Positions 7,005 to 14,623 of a DNA stretch of 24,447 bases are shown here, piece by piece. Origin of the DNA: an uncultured Lachnospiraceae bacterium. Its GTDB lineage: Bacteria > Bacillota > Clostridia > Lachnospirales > Lachnospiraceae. The first letter of the stretch is position 1. Each line of letters begins with the position of its first letter. The stretch spans positions 1 to 24,447 of the forward strand of contig CAJTRL010000060.1 in assembly GCA_910578715.1 (NCBI GenBank), written 5' to 3'. The position numbers were made by a program, and so were the translations under genes. The notes under the pieces are model-generated. The model made no database searches, was not told the DNA's origin, and saw nothing but the letters and a program-made list of their open reading frames with translations.

Positions 7005-10000
7005 TCAGACTGTTAAGTTTACTTCGTATTTCCCTCTTCTTTCGTTTGTTTCCACATGATGGCAGTCAGATGATAGGATAATAAATACCTCTTCTCTGTT
7101 TCCGTTCTCCATGCGGATATCCGCCGAGAAGATTTGGCTGCCGTCCACATCATAAACATTGAATCTGTAATCATCTCTTTGCAGACCGCCAAAGCAATAA
7201 TATCCGTCCTCATCCGGTTCCGCTTCCATGATATCCTTTCCGGACAGCGTAAGCTGTATGCCGCATAAGGCGCAGCTGGATTCGTCCAGTATCATCCCAC
7301 AGACTTTTCTTTTCGCGAAATACAGGAAAAGAAAGCGGATAAAAAGGAATCCTGACGTCAGGATACCTGTCAAAAAGATAATCCAGTATAAAAACGGTAT
7401 GCCCCGGTTCTCTTTTGCAGCATCCCCTGTGACTTCTTCCTGTGCCGTTTCCGTATCTTCCATCTCTTCGGCATCTCCGTCCTGAAACGCCTCTTCCGGC
7501 ATTTTTATCAATACTTCCGTTTCAGAATCCGTATCTGAAACAGATTCCCCCTCTGTCCTTTCGCTGGACGTTTCTGTGCCAGATATCTGCCCTTTAGCAA
7601 GACTGTCCGGACTGGTATCAAGATGTTCCGTGTATTTTGCTTCCGGTTCGGGAACAGTAGTTTCCCCACTGTCGTTTTCTGTTTCAGCATCCGGATTTTC
7701 TTTCTCATCATCGGGAACAGGTTCCGTTCCGCCGCCATTGCCTCCGTTCTCCTTTTCCCCGGATTCCTCCTCTTTTTTCCCCGCATTCTCCTCTTTTTCC
7801 GGTTCTTTCGGGGGGATTTCTTTCCGTTCATACAGCGCATGGAGGAACATATCTCCGGTGATGAAACTGTAATCGCCATCCCACCCGGTAAAGTAATAAC
7901 TGTATTTTGCATCCGCCTCTTTTTTCGGTTCCACGGGCGTATGCGCCGATGCGCCATATTCTACTTTCTGCGTATCAAACACGGCATTGCCGTTTAAAAA
8001 TGTCACCGTATAGGTACGGTTTTCTTTCCCATAAACCGGATAGAACTCTGTATCGTGTGTAATCTTCGTTGTATCGCCGTTCCATCCGGTAAAAGGATAG
8101 CAGTACTGCTTTGTGGGTTCTTTTTCCGGCGCTTCAGGGACTTTTGCCGCCTGGCCGTATGCCACAACCTGTCTGCTTAAAACAGTTCCATCCTCATCGT
8201 AGAAAAGGACTTCGTATTCGTAAAAGATTTTTTCAAACCGCGCGTGGATTGTCGTATCTTTTGTGATATTCGTATAGTCGCCAGTCCATCCGGCAAACTT
8301 CCATGTTCCCCACTCTTCCGCCGCTCTTTCCGGGTTTTCCGGAGCCTCTGCAGATTCGCGATACCGTACTGTCTGCTTATCCAGTACGGTATCGCCGTTC
8401 ATGAACGTAACGATATAAAAGCGTATTTGTGTATCATAAACGGGATGAAAAGCAGTATTTCCTGTGATATTCTCCGTACTGCCGTTCCATCCGGTAAATG
8501 TGTAACTGTACTGCGCCGTCGCTTCCTTTTCCGGCGCGCCGGGAGCTTCCGCATCCTCTCCATGCGTTATTCTCTGTCTGCTCAGGACATTTCCCTTTGC
8601 ATCATAAAAAAGGACTTCGTATACATTGAATACTTTTTCAAATCGTGCCTGAAGAACCTCATCCTGCATAACATTCTGATAGTTGCCGTCCCATCCGGTG
8701 AACTTCCATGTTCCCCATTCCTCTTCTGGACGGATTGGATTTTGGGGCAGTATAGCGTCGCTTCCGTACTCTACTTTCTGCTTGCTGATAATTGTTTCCT
8801 TATCTTTGAAAGCAACATAGAAACTTTTTATCTGGTAGAGCGCCGAAACCGTCATATCCGATACGACTTTCGTATAGTCTTTATCCCATCCCATAAAATC
8901 ATAGCCTGTCTTTTCCGGGATTCCTTCCGGTGTTTGTGCCGCCCCGCCATATGCTATGCGCTGTATGCTTACTGTTTCTTCACCGTTTACGAACGTTACC
9001 GTATAGGAACGCGTCACCGCTTTATAGACTGGGTAAAAACTGGTATCTCCTGTAATGCCCTCCGTATCGCCATCCCATCCGGTAAAAGTATAGCTGTACT
9101 GCGCCGTCGCTTCCTTTTCCGGCACGTCGGGAACTTCCGCATTTTCTCCATGCGCTACGTTCTGTCTGCTCAGGACATTTCCCTTTGCATCATAAAAAAG
9201 GACTTCATATACATTGAATACTTTTTCAAACCGCGCCTGAAGAACCTCATCCCGGATAATATTCTGATAGTTGCCGTCCCATCCGGTAAATTTCCATGTT
9301 CCCCATACCTCTTCCGGCCGCGTTGGGTTTTCAGGAACCTCTGCGTCATGCGCATACGCTATTTCCTGTTCGTTTATGATATCGCTGCCGTCTTTGAAGA
9401 CGACGGAAAAGGTTTTGATTTTGTACTGTGCCTTGACAATGATATCCATCGTGACGTCTGTAAAACTTTTATCCCATCCGGTAAAATCATAGCCTGTGCG
9501 TCCGGGAACCTCCGGCGCATCCGCCCCGTTCCCGGCAGCCACATACTGTCTGGATAATTCCCGTCCATCGAAATCCTGAAAAATGACCGTAAAGGCCTCT
9601 TTTTCTTCCTCACTTGTTTTCTCATAGCCGCATACCACACAACTGTCCGTTACGGGCGTCACAAAAACGCCTTTTTCCTCGTCATAATATTCCTCCCCGT
9701 ATGTCGTTTCAAACGCTTCGCACAAAAGAGTGATATTGTCCGCTTCCGTTTTTGTCGTAAAATAATCATAATAAGCGGATTTCCCATGAATTGTAACCTT
9801 GCCGCAGACTGGTTTATAGGGCAGATAATTTTCTTCAAGTTCCTCTTTTCCTACCGCATAAACGATTACCTCATCATAGGCAATCTGCCCAAAGGCGCCC
9901 CGCTCCATACTTTCCACATTTTCACTGATAACCAGCTTTCTGATGGAAATGGTAGAGTTATAGGCATATCCTCTGCATGAGAGCACATCCCCGCCTATGA

Positions 10001-11654
10001 ATGTGACGCTCTCCGGAATGACCAGCTCATCCTGTGCCAGGCTTACACAATAAAAAAGTCCTTCCGGCAGCTTCCTGACCTTCTCCCCTATCCTTAGTTC
10101 CTGAACGCGCGTTGTATTAAAAGGATTCCAGTGATGATAATTTATCGTCATTCCCGGCGTATCAGCCTCTATGGCATTATAATTTAAAATACCGATTCTG
10201 CAGCCGAAAAAACTTCTCCATTTCATTGAAGTGATATTTTCCCCGATTGTCACTTCCCCGATATTAATACCGGAACTTCCAAAAGTATACTCGCCGATTT
10301 CCCTTAGGCTCTCAGGGAAATCCAAAGCATCCGCCGAATAAGTTACGCCGTAAAACAAATGATTGGGAAGCGATTCCACCTCGCCGCCAAAGGTAATGCT
10401 GGATAACGTATCAAGGAAGAATGGCCCGCTTGACCCGTTATTTTTAAGCGAGGCGTTTACCGCATGATAATGCAAATTCGTTATCTTATCAGACGCAAAA
10501 GCATACATACCAATCTCTTTGACATTTTCCCCGATAACCAGGTCTGTAACGGTTGTATATCTGTAAAACGCATATTCCCCGATAGACTCCACATTTAACA
10601 CCAGTTCGTCAAGATTAATTTCCGCCCAGGAAAAAAGCGCATCCGGAATCACCTTTACATTCTCGCCAATATACAGTCCTTTGATAACCGCCCTGGTAAA
10701 ACTTCCTCCATTATCCTCAAAGGCATCTGTTCTGGCAGCTTCCGCATTATAATACAATTCGTCGATGGTTGCGAATTTAAAGGCATCGCTCCCCATATAA
10801 GTAATTGTTTCCGGTATGGTTACTGATGGGAACCTTGTGGAATCCGACATTGTAAACGTAAGCTGCGTTACGGTATGCCCGTCCATGTATGCCGGAATAT
10901 TTATTTCTTTTCCATCTGGATATGCCGCTTTATAAGATTCCAGCTCATATATATTGGCAGTACCGTCATCGCAAACATGATAATGATAAACGATGCCGTT
11001 CTCATCCGTATAAGTACCGTCCGTAACCGTTTCTTCCCCGCTTTCCTCTGCTTCTTCCGCAAGCAGCATAAGGGATTCTTCTAAATTTTCTTCTTCCGCT
11101 TCTGCCTCTCCTACATCCCCAGACTCCGTTTCATCCGGCAAATCGGCTTCTTCTGTTGCGGATTCTTCCGTTTCCGTTTTTTCTTTCTCTTCCGTTTCTC
11201 TGTTTTCTGAATCTTTTGTTTCGTCTGCTTCCTCCGGATTCTCTGTCTTTTCCGTTTCCCCTGTTTCCTGTTCTCCGGTCTGCTCCGCATCTTCCGTTTC
11301 TGATTCTTCCGGCTCTTTTGTCTGCCCGGCGTCCAGCTCTTTCCCATCTTCTGTCTTCCCGGCATCCTCCGCATCCGGCTCTTCCGTATCTTCTGTCTTT
11401 CCGCTATCTTCTGCGGTATTTTCCGTTTCCAATGTGTCCGTCGGCCCTGTTTCCAGCTTTTCTATTTCCTCTGTGTCCGCCCGCTCCGTTCCCGGACTTT
11501 GTTCCGTTTCCAAAATCCCCTTATCTTCCGTTTCTATGCCGGTACTGTCACTGGCGTTTACACTAAGCGATGTATATGGTACCGCACCAAACATACAGAC
11601 TGCCGCAAGCATCGCCACAAGAAGCCTCCGGCATTTTTCTTTTCTCTTTCTCAT
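7005..11654 (-). CDS. Surface protein with BspA-type LRRs and InlB B-repeats
   Basis: A 1549-aa predicted cell-surface protein. Residues 1-35 are a signal peptide (MRKRKEK, hydrophobic core, then SVNAS). Residues 36-200 are an acidic Glu/Thr/Asp stalk. Residues about 212-640 are BspA-like leucine-rich repeats (LRR_5), with recurring I-P-E-S/T-V and I-G-x-x-A-F words. Residues about 684-1275 hold nine Listeria-Bacteroides repeats, each around 65-70 aa with the core FTGWDG. A Pro/Glu/Ser-rich linker follows, then a membrane segment at about 1420-1446 and a 100-aa C-terminal domain after FAKRK. There is no LPXTG motif, so anchoring is by the membrane helix. The cytoplasmic tail looks like a prealbumin/CnaB-type fold (DEDGYYCFGGL). 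Likely role: adhesion to host, mucin or neighbouring cells as ICE cargo. A GGAGGG site precedes ATG 11654; a structured leader lies upstream and a strong terminator downstream. Confidence 0.88.
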   Translation of the reverse strand: MRKRKEKCRRLLVAMLAAVCMFGAVPYTSLSVNASDSTGIETEDKGILETEQSPGTERADTEEIEKLETGPTDTLETENTAEDSGKTEDTEEPDAEDAGKTEDGKELDAGQTKEPEESETEDAEQTGEQETGETEKTENPEEADETKDSENRETEEKEKTETEESATEEADLPDETESGDVGEAEAEEENLEESLMLLAEEAEESGEETVTDGTYTDENGIVYHYHVCDDGTANIYELESYKAAYPDGKEINIPAYMDGHTVTQLTFTMSDSTRFPSVTIPETITYMGSDAFKFATIDELYYNAEAARTDAFEDNGGSFTRAVIKGLYIGENVKVIPDALFSWAEINLDELVLNVESIGEYAFYRYTTVTDLVIGENVKEIGMYAFASDKITNLHYHAVNASLKNNGSSGPFFLDTLSSITFGGEVESLPNHLFYGVTYSADALDFPESLREIGEYTFGSSGINIGEVTIGENITSMKWRSFFGCRIGILNYNAIEADTPGMTINYHHWNPFNTTRVQELRIGEKVRKLPEGLFYCVSLAQDELVIPESVTFIGGDVLSCRGYAYNSTISIRKLVISENVESMERGAFGQIAYDEVIVYAVGKEELEENYLPYKPVCGKVTIHGKSAYYDYFTTKTEADNITLLCEAFETTYGEEYYDEEKGVFVTPVTDSCVVCGYEKTSEEEKEAFTVIFQDFDGRELSRQYVAAGNGADAPEVPGRTGYDFTGWDKSFTDVTMDIIVKAQYKIKTFSVVFKDGSDIINEQEIAYAHDAEVPENPTRPEEVWGTWKFTGWDGNYQNIIRDEVLQARFEKVFNVYEVLFYDAKGNVLSRQNVAHGENAEVPDVPEKEATAQYSYTFTGWDGDTEGITGDTSFYPVYKAVTRSYTVTFVNGEETVSIQRIAYGGAAQTPEGIPEKTGYDFMGWDKDYTKVVSDMTVSALYQIKSFYVAFKDKETIISKQKVEYGSDAILPQNPIRPEEEWGTWKFTGWDGNYQNVMQDEVLQARFEKVFNVYEVLFYDAKGNVLSRQRITHGEDAEAPGAPEKEATAQYSYTFTGWNGSTENITGNTAFHPVYDTQIRFYIVTFMNGDTVLDKQTVRYRESAEAPENPERAAEEWGTWKFAGWTGDYTNITKDTTIHARFEKIFYEYEVLFYDEDGTVLSRQVVAYGQAAKVPEAPEKEPTKQYCYPFTGWNGDTTKITHDTEFYPVYGKENRTYTVTFLNGNAVFDTQKVEYGASAHTPVEPKKEADAKYSYYFTGWDGDYSFITGDMFLHALYERKEIPPKEPEKEENAGKKEEESGEKENGGNGGGTEPVPDDEKENPDAETENDSGETTVPEPEAKYTEHLDTSPDSLAKGQISGTETSSERTEGESVSDTDSETEVLIKMPEEAFQDGDAEEMEDTETAQEEVTGDAAKENRGIPFLYWIIFLTGILTSGFLFIRFLFLYFAKRKVCGMILDESSCALCGIQLTLSGKDIMEAEPDEDGYYCFGGLQRDDYRFNVYDVDGSQIFSADIRMENGNREEVFIILSSDCHHVETNERRGKYEVNLTV
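8480..9328 (-). repeat. Long direct DNA repeat within the B-repeat region
   Basis: About 250 bp at 8480-8730 recur with few differences at 9068-9318, an offset of 588 bp or 196 codons, equal to three B-repeats. The shared core includes CTCAGGACATTTCCCTTTGC at 8581 and 9169. This is a recent internal duplication or gene-conversion tract in the coding sequence, and a likely site of slippage between strains. Confidence 0.8.
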
Positions 11655-11684
11655 ATCTTTTATCCCTCCATGTTTTTTGCAATC

Positions 11685-11710
11685 GGGCAGGAAAGATTTT
11701 CTCCTTGCCC
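11685..11710 (-). promoter_or_regulatory. Second hairpin in the surface protein leader
   Basis: The minus-strand hairpin GGGCA-(A)-GGA / TCC-TGCCC lies directly after the terminator and before the ribosome site of the surface protein gene. A close relative occurs at 22515-22548 before prgI, again directly after the matching terminator. I find no -10/-35 pair between terminator and gene, so it may be part of a read-through or attenuation leader. Confidence 0.5.
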
Positions 11711-11713
11711 ACG

Positions 11714-11745
11714 AAAAAAGAGCGCATAGACTTTTCTATACGCTC
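11714..11745 (-). terminator. Terminator ahead of the surface protein gene
   Basis: On the minus strand an 11-bp stem (GAGCGTATAGA / TCTATGCGCTC, one wobble pair) with an AAAG loop is followed by six T residues. It ends the transcript of the 127-aa protein gene 65 bp downstream of its stop. It is nearly the same sequence as the terminator at 22555-22583, including the flanking word CAGCGTCAG. Confidence 0.85.
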
Positions 11746-11809
11746 TGACGCTGTGTAAAATATTTTGTTATGATTGTAGTAATTGCCGACCGACGGATGG
11801 AAAGCCGCA

Positions 11810-12193
11810 TTACTTTAAAGACAAAAAATCCTCCCTGAATTTTTCATAATCAAATTTCCCTTTGGATTTTATCCGCTTAATCGCAGTTAAAACCATCTCT
11901 TTTGTCTGCTCCAGTTTTCCCATGCTGTCCGCATGATAATAGTCTTCAAAATCCATCCTGATTACTATGCTGGCAACATTCTTATTGTCAAGAAATCTTA
12001 CGCATTCTTTCCATGCTCCTTTGTCATATACTTCCTGTGGAGCCACGACTGGCACAATGCCGATGATATGCAATATATTGCTGTATTCCCTGTCTTTAAA
12101 AAATAAATATGCTTTCCGGCAGAACCGATATACGTCATCATCCACGCCGTAGTGTTCTTTAAAATAGGCGGGAGAATTAATGTTTAATTCCAT
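11810..12193 (-). CDS. Unrecognised 127-aa protein, possibly immunity-like
   Basis: A soluble, compact alpha/beta-looking protein with no signal peptide or membrane segment. It begins MELNINSPAYFKEHYGVDDD and ends KFDYEKFREDFLSLK. Aromatic and acidic residues are frequent, and the middle has two hydrophobic strands (HIIGIVPVVAP and VASIVIRMDF). The start ATG at 12193 has a clear GGGAGG site 6 nt upstream. It lies 18 bp after the frameshifted membrane protein and ends before a strong terminator, so the two form a short transcription unit. The overall look recalls small immunity proteins of polymorphic-toxin loci, but this is a faint impression without a diagnostic motif, and no toxin gene is visible nearby. 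I treat its function as unknown; that it is a real gene is likely. Confidence 0.8.
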   Translation of the reverse strand: MELNINSPAYFKEHYGVDDDVYRFCRKAYLFFKDREYSNILHIIGIVPVVAPQEVYDKGAWKECVRFLDNKNVASIVIRMDFEDYYHADSMGKLEQTKEMVLTAIKRIKSKGKFDYEKFREDFLSLK

Positions 12194-12211
12194 AGCAAAC
12201 CTCCCTGAAAT

Positions 12212-12441
12212 TTATTTTTTTCTTACAAGGATAACGATACCGGCCACAAACAATACAATGCCGGCAATAATCCCTGTTACCGCCGAAGCCCCCCAACCTT
12301 GCCCGCAAGAAAGATAGAAGTCGGGCCATCCGCCCCGCCAATGACTGACACTGACATATGCCCTTTTATCTTCAGAATCAGCGCGGATGCTGTCACTATG
12401 ATTCCGATTACCGCTAAAATAATTCCCGCCATCTTTTTCAT
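12212..12441 (-). pseudogene. Small two-helix membrane protein with GGADGPT motif, frameshifted at a G6 run
   Basis: From ATG 12441 (GGAGG site 10 nt upstream) the frame reads MKKMAGIILAVIGIIVTASA (membrane helix 1), then HMSVSVIGGADGPTSIFLAG, and stops at 12277 as VGGLRR. The -1 frame continues smoothly as ASAVTGIIAGIVLFVAGI (helix 2), VILVRKK and a stop at 12212. The switch falls at six G residues (12289-12294). One extra G, or a -1 slip there, gives a coherent 76-aa protein with two helices. GGADGPTxIF is the conserved Na+-site loop of the beta subunits of Na+-translocating decarboxylases (OadB/GcdB), but this protein is far too short to be that pump subunit. Either it is a recent pseudogene, or ribosomal or polymerase slippage makes the full form. 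A longer ORF that starts at 12484 and shares the 3' end is not the true N terminus. Confidence 0.75.
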
Positions 12442-12479
12442 TCGTTCGATTCCTCCGGATTCCCATTGATACCACTGCC

Positions 12480-12508
12480 ATCATACCACAATCACAAAAA
12501 CCATTCTA
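12480..12508 (-). promoter_or_regulatory. Possible extended -10 promoter after topB
   Basis: On the minus strand TGG-TATGAT (-10 at 12480-12485, with the TGn extension) lies 17 nt from a weak -35 TAGAAT (12503-12508), about 40 nt before the start at 12441. It overlaps the topB stop codon. It could drive the small membrane protein and the 127-aa protein; the evidence is only this match. Confidence 0.3.
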
Positions 12509-14623
12509 CTTTTTCTTTGTCCCGCCCGGAAACTTCTTCTTCGGAAATTCCATACGGAATTTAAACTGTACCCCGCTTTTTTCTTTTCCGTCTTTGGAAT
12601 AATGATATTCTTCCGTTCCGTCCGGGATAAGATAAGCGTCATAAGGCTTGCCACCTTTCCCTTTTAAACCTTTTAACAGGATTTTTTCCCCGGCCAAAAG
12701 GCTTTTTATCTGCTCATCCGTAAAGTATGTCGTATAATACCTGGCAACGCTCATCCCGCACTTTTTATCGCAATAGGCGCCGAATTTCCCTTTTACCATA
12801 TTTCCTCCGCAGTGCGGGCAGATACCAAGCGATTCCTTTACAGGCGCAAACATCGCCCTCTGCTCATCGCTCACTTCATAAGGAGCGTTTATCATGGCGG
12901 ACACCAGCATCCTGATATCCGCCATAAAATCTAACTGACCCAATTCCCCTCTGGCAATACGGACAAGCGCGTTTTCCCAATCCGCCGTCAGTTTCGGGGA
13001 CTTTATCATGTCCGGAAGCGCCGCTGTCAGCCTGATGCCGTCTTCTGTCGGTATCAGCTTCCGTTTTTCCCGCCTGACAAAACCGTCCTTCACTAATTTT
13101 TCTATGATGTCCGCCCTTGTCGCGGGTGTGCCGAGTCCTTTCCGTTCCGCATCCGCCGCAGTATCCTCGTTCCCGGCCTTTTCCATTGCCGCCAATAAAG
13201 AATCTTCCGTAAAATGTCCCGGCGGTGAGGTATAATGCTCGTTTACCGCTGTTTTGATGATGGGAAAACGCTGCCCCTCGCACAGCGGCGGCAGTTTCTT
13301 TTCCGCATCTTCCTGATTCCCGGCCATTTGAAAGGAATGCCGGAAACTGTTCTCAAAAAACTTCCAACCGTTTTTCGTAACTGACTTCCCGGAAACCGTA
13401 AAAGTCTGCCCGTTACAGGAAAATTCCGCCCTGACCGTTTCATAGGAATGCTTTTCTGCCACAGCGCATAAGAGGCGGTTCGCAATCAGAGACAGAACTT
13501 TGCGTTCTGCTTCCGGGAGCGCCGAAAGGTCTTCCCTTGCGATTTCCATTGTCGGGATGATGGCATGATGGTCTGTCACCTTTTTACTGTCCAGCACTTT
13601 TTTGATATCCGGCGCAAACGCACCGCCATCCTCGAACATAAGAAAGTTAAATACCGCCCTTACCACATCCTTTGCAGTCTGCTCCATGTCGTCCGATAAA
13701 AACTGGCTGTCCGTTCTCGGATAAGTGGCCAGCTTTTTCTCATACAGGCTCTGGAGATATTCCAGAGTCTGCTTTGCAGTAAATCCAAATAAACGGTTCG
13801 CATCCCGCTGAAGCGTGGTAAGGTCATAGAGTTTTGGCGGCGCTGACGATTTTTCTTCCCTGATTACGGACGTGACAAGAGCCTGTCCGTTCGTACAGGC
13901 TCCCGCAGTTTTTTTAGCTTTCTCCTTTTCATCCATGCGTCCGGTGGCGGCATCCATGCCATCCATAAAAATATGCGCCGTATAATACTTTTCTTTTTGA
14001 AAATTCCGGATTTTTTCTTCCCTGTCAACAAGCATAGCCAGTGTCGGCGTCTGCACCCTGCCGACTTTTAAAACCCTGCCGCCGTACAGCGTTGTAAAAA
14101 ACCTTGTGCCGTTTATCCCCACGAGCCAGTCCGCCTGTTGTCTGCAGAGCGCGGACTGGTAAAGATTATCGTAATCACTCCCCGGCCTTAAATTCTGAAA
14201 ACCCTCTCGGATAGCGCTCTCTTCCATCGAGGATATCCAGAGCCGCTCTGTCGGCTTATTACAACACGCCATCTCATAAACGAGCCGGAAGATAAGTTCT
14301 CCCTCTCTTCCGGCGTCTGTGGCACATATAATGGAGGCAACCCGGTTATCGTGCATAAGGTTTTCCAACACGATATACTGCGCTTCTGTTTCCGCTTTCA
14401 GTTCATACTGCCATTTATCTGGCAGAATCGGGAGGCTCTCGCGCGTCCATTTTCGGTAAGTTTCATCATAGCTTTCCGGCGGCGCCGGTTCTGCCAGATG
14501 CCCAACACACCAGGAAACAAGATAACCGTTTCCCTCCAGATATCCATCTTTTCGTTTTGCCGCGCCGATGACGTCCGCAATGCTCTTTGCAACGCTCGGC
14601 TTTTCCGCAATCACTAATTTCAT
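12506..14623 (-). CDS. topB: DNA topoisomerase III of the ICE
   Basis: A 705-aa type IA topoisomerase, which relaxes or decatenates DNA by single-strand passage; ICE copies are thought to help process DNA during transfer. The TOPRIM domain is at the N terminus (KLVIAEKPSVAKSIA, then ATDAGREGELIFR). The active-site tyrosine is Y301 in ATYPRTDS. SALCRQQADWLVGIN and GRVQTPTLAMLV are conserved type IA segments. The C terminus carries a four-Cys zinc ribbon (CPHC, later C and C) and a Lys-rich end. The length is normal for ICE TopB. Its start overlaps the stop of the DUF4366 gene by 4 bp (ATGA), so the two are translationally coupled. Confidence in family and start is high. Confidence 0.95.
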   Translation of the reverse strand: MKLVIAEKPSVAKSIADVIGAAKRKDGYLEGNGYLVSWCVGHLAEPAPPESYDETYRKWTRESLPILPDKWQYELKAETEAQYIVLENLMHDNRVASIICATDAGREGELIFRLVYEMACCNKPTERLWISSMEESAIREGFQNLRPGSDYDNLYQSALCRQQADWLVGINGTRFFTTLYGGRVLKVGRVQTPTLAMLVDREEKIRNFQKEKYYTAHIFMDGMDAATGRMDEKEKAKKTAGACTNGQALVTSVIREEKSSAPPKLYDLTTLQRDANRLFGFTAKQTLEYLQSLYEKKLATYPRTDSQFLSDDMEQTAKDVVRAVFNFLMFEDGGAFAPDIKKVLDSKKVTDHHAIIPTMEIAREDLSALPEAERKVLSLIANRLLCAVAEKHSYETVRAEFSCNGQTFTVSGKSVTKNGWKFFENSFRHSFQMAGNQEDAEKKLPPLCEGQRFPIIKTAVNEHYTSPPGHFTEDSLLAAMEKAGNEDTAADAERKGLGTPATRADIIEKLVKDGFVRREKRKLIPTEDGIRLTAALPDMIKSPKLTADWENALVRIARGELGQLDFMADIRMLVSAMINAPYEVSDEQRAMFAPVKESLGICPHCGGNMVKGKFGAYCDKKCGMSVARYYTTYFTDEQIKSLLAGEKILLKGLKGKGGKPYDAYLIPDGTEEYHYSKDGKEKSGVQFKFRMEFPKKKFPGGTKKK

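Noticed and set aside
7005..7404. LPXTG-type sortase anchor on the surface protein
   Set aside because: No LPxTG-like motif precedes the membrane helix, and 100 residues follow it.
8244..9557. 437-aa open frame on the plus strand
   Set aside because: It lies antisense to the B-repeat region; the periodic sequence keeps the reverse frame open, there is no ribosome site, and the Cys/Phe/Arg-rich product has no domain.
7840..9560. Regular repeats as a CRISPR array
   Set aside because: The repeats are about 200 bp, diverged, in frame and encode FTGWDG protein repeats.
11156..11566. Plus-strand Pro/Leu/Phe-rich frame
   Set aside because: It is the mirror of the acidic Glu/Thr stalk of the surface protein, with no start signals.
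12277..12441. Reading the GGADGPT protein as a decarboxylase beta subunit fragment
   Set aside because: Only the short loop is shared; helices on both sides are specific to a small protein and no other subunit genes are present.
12212..12484. 90-aa frame taken as the true small gene
   Set aside because: Its first 60 residues are out of frame with the well-formed helix and GGADGPT segment; only its last 28 residues belong to the real protein.
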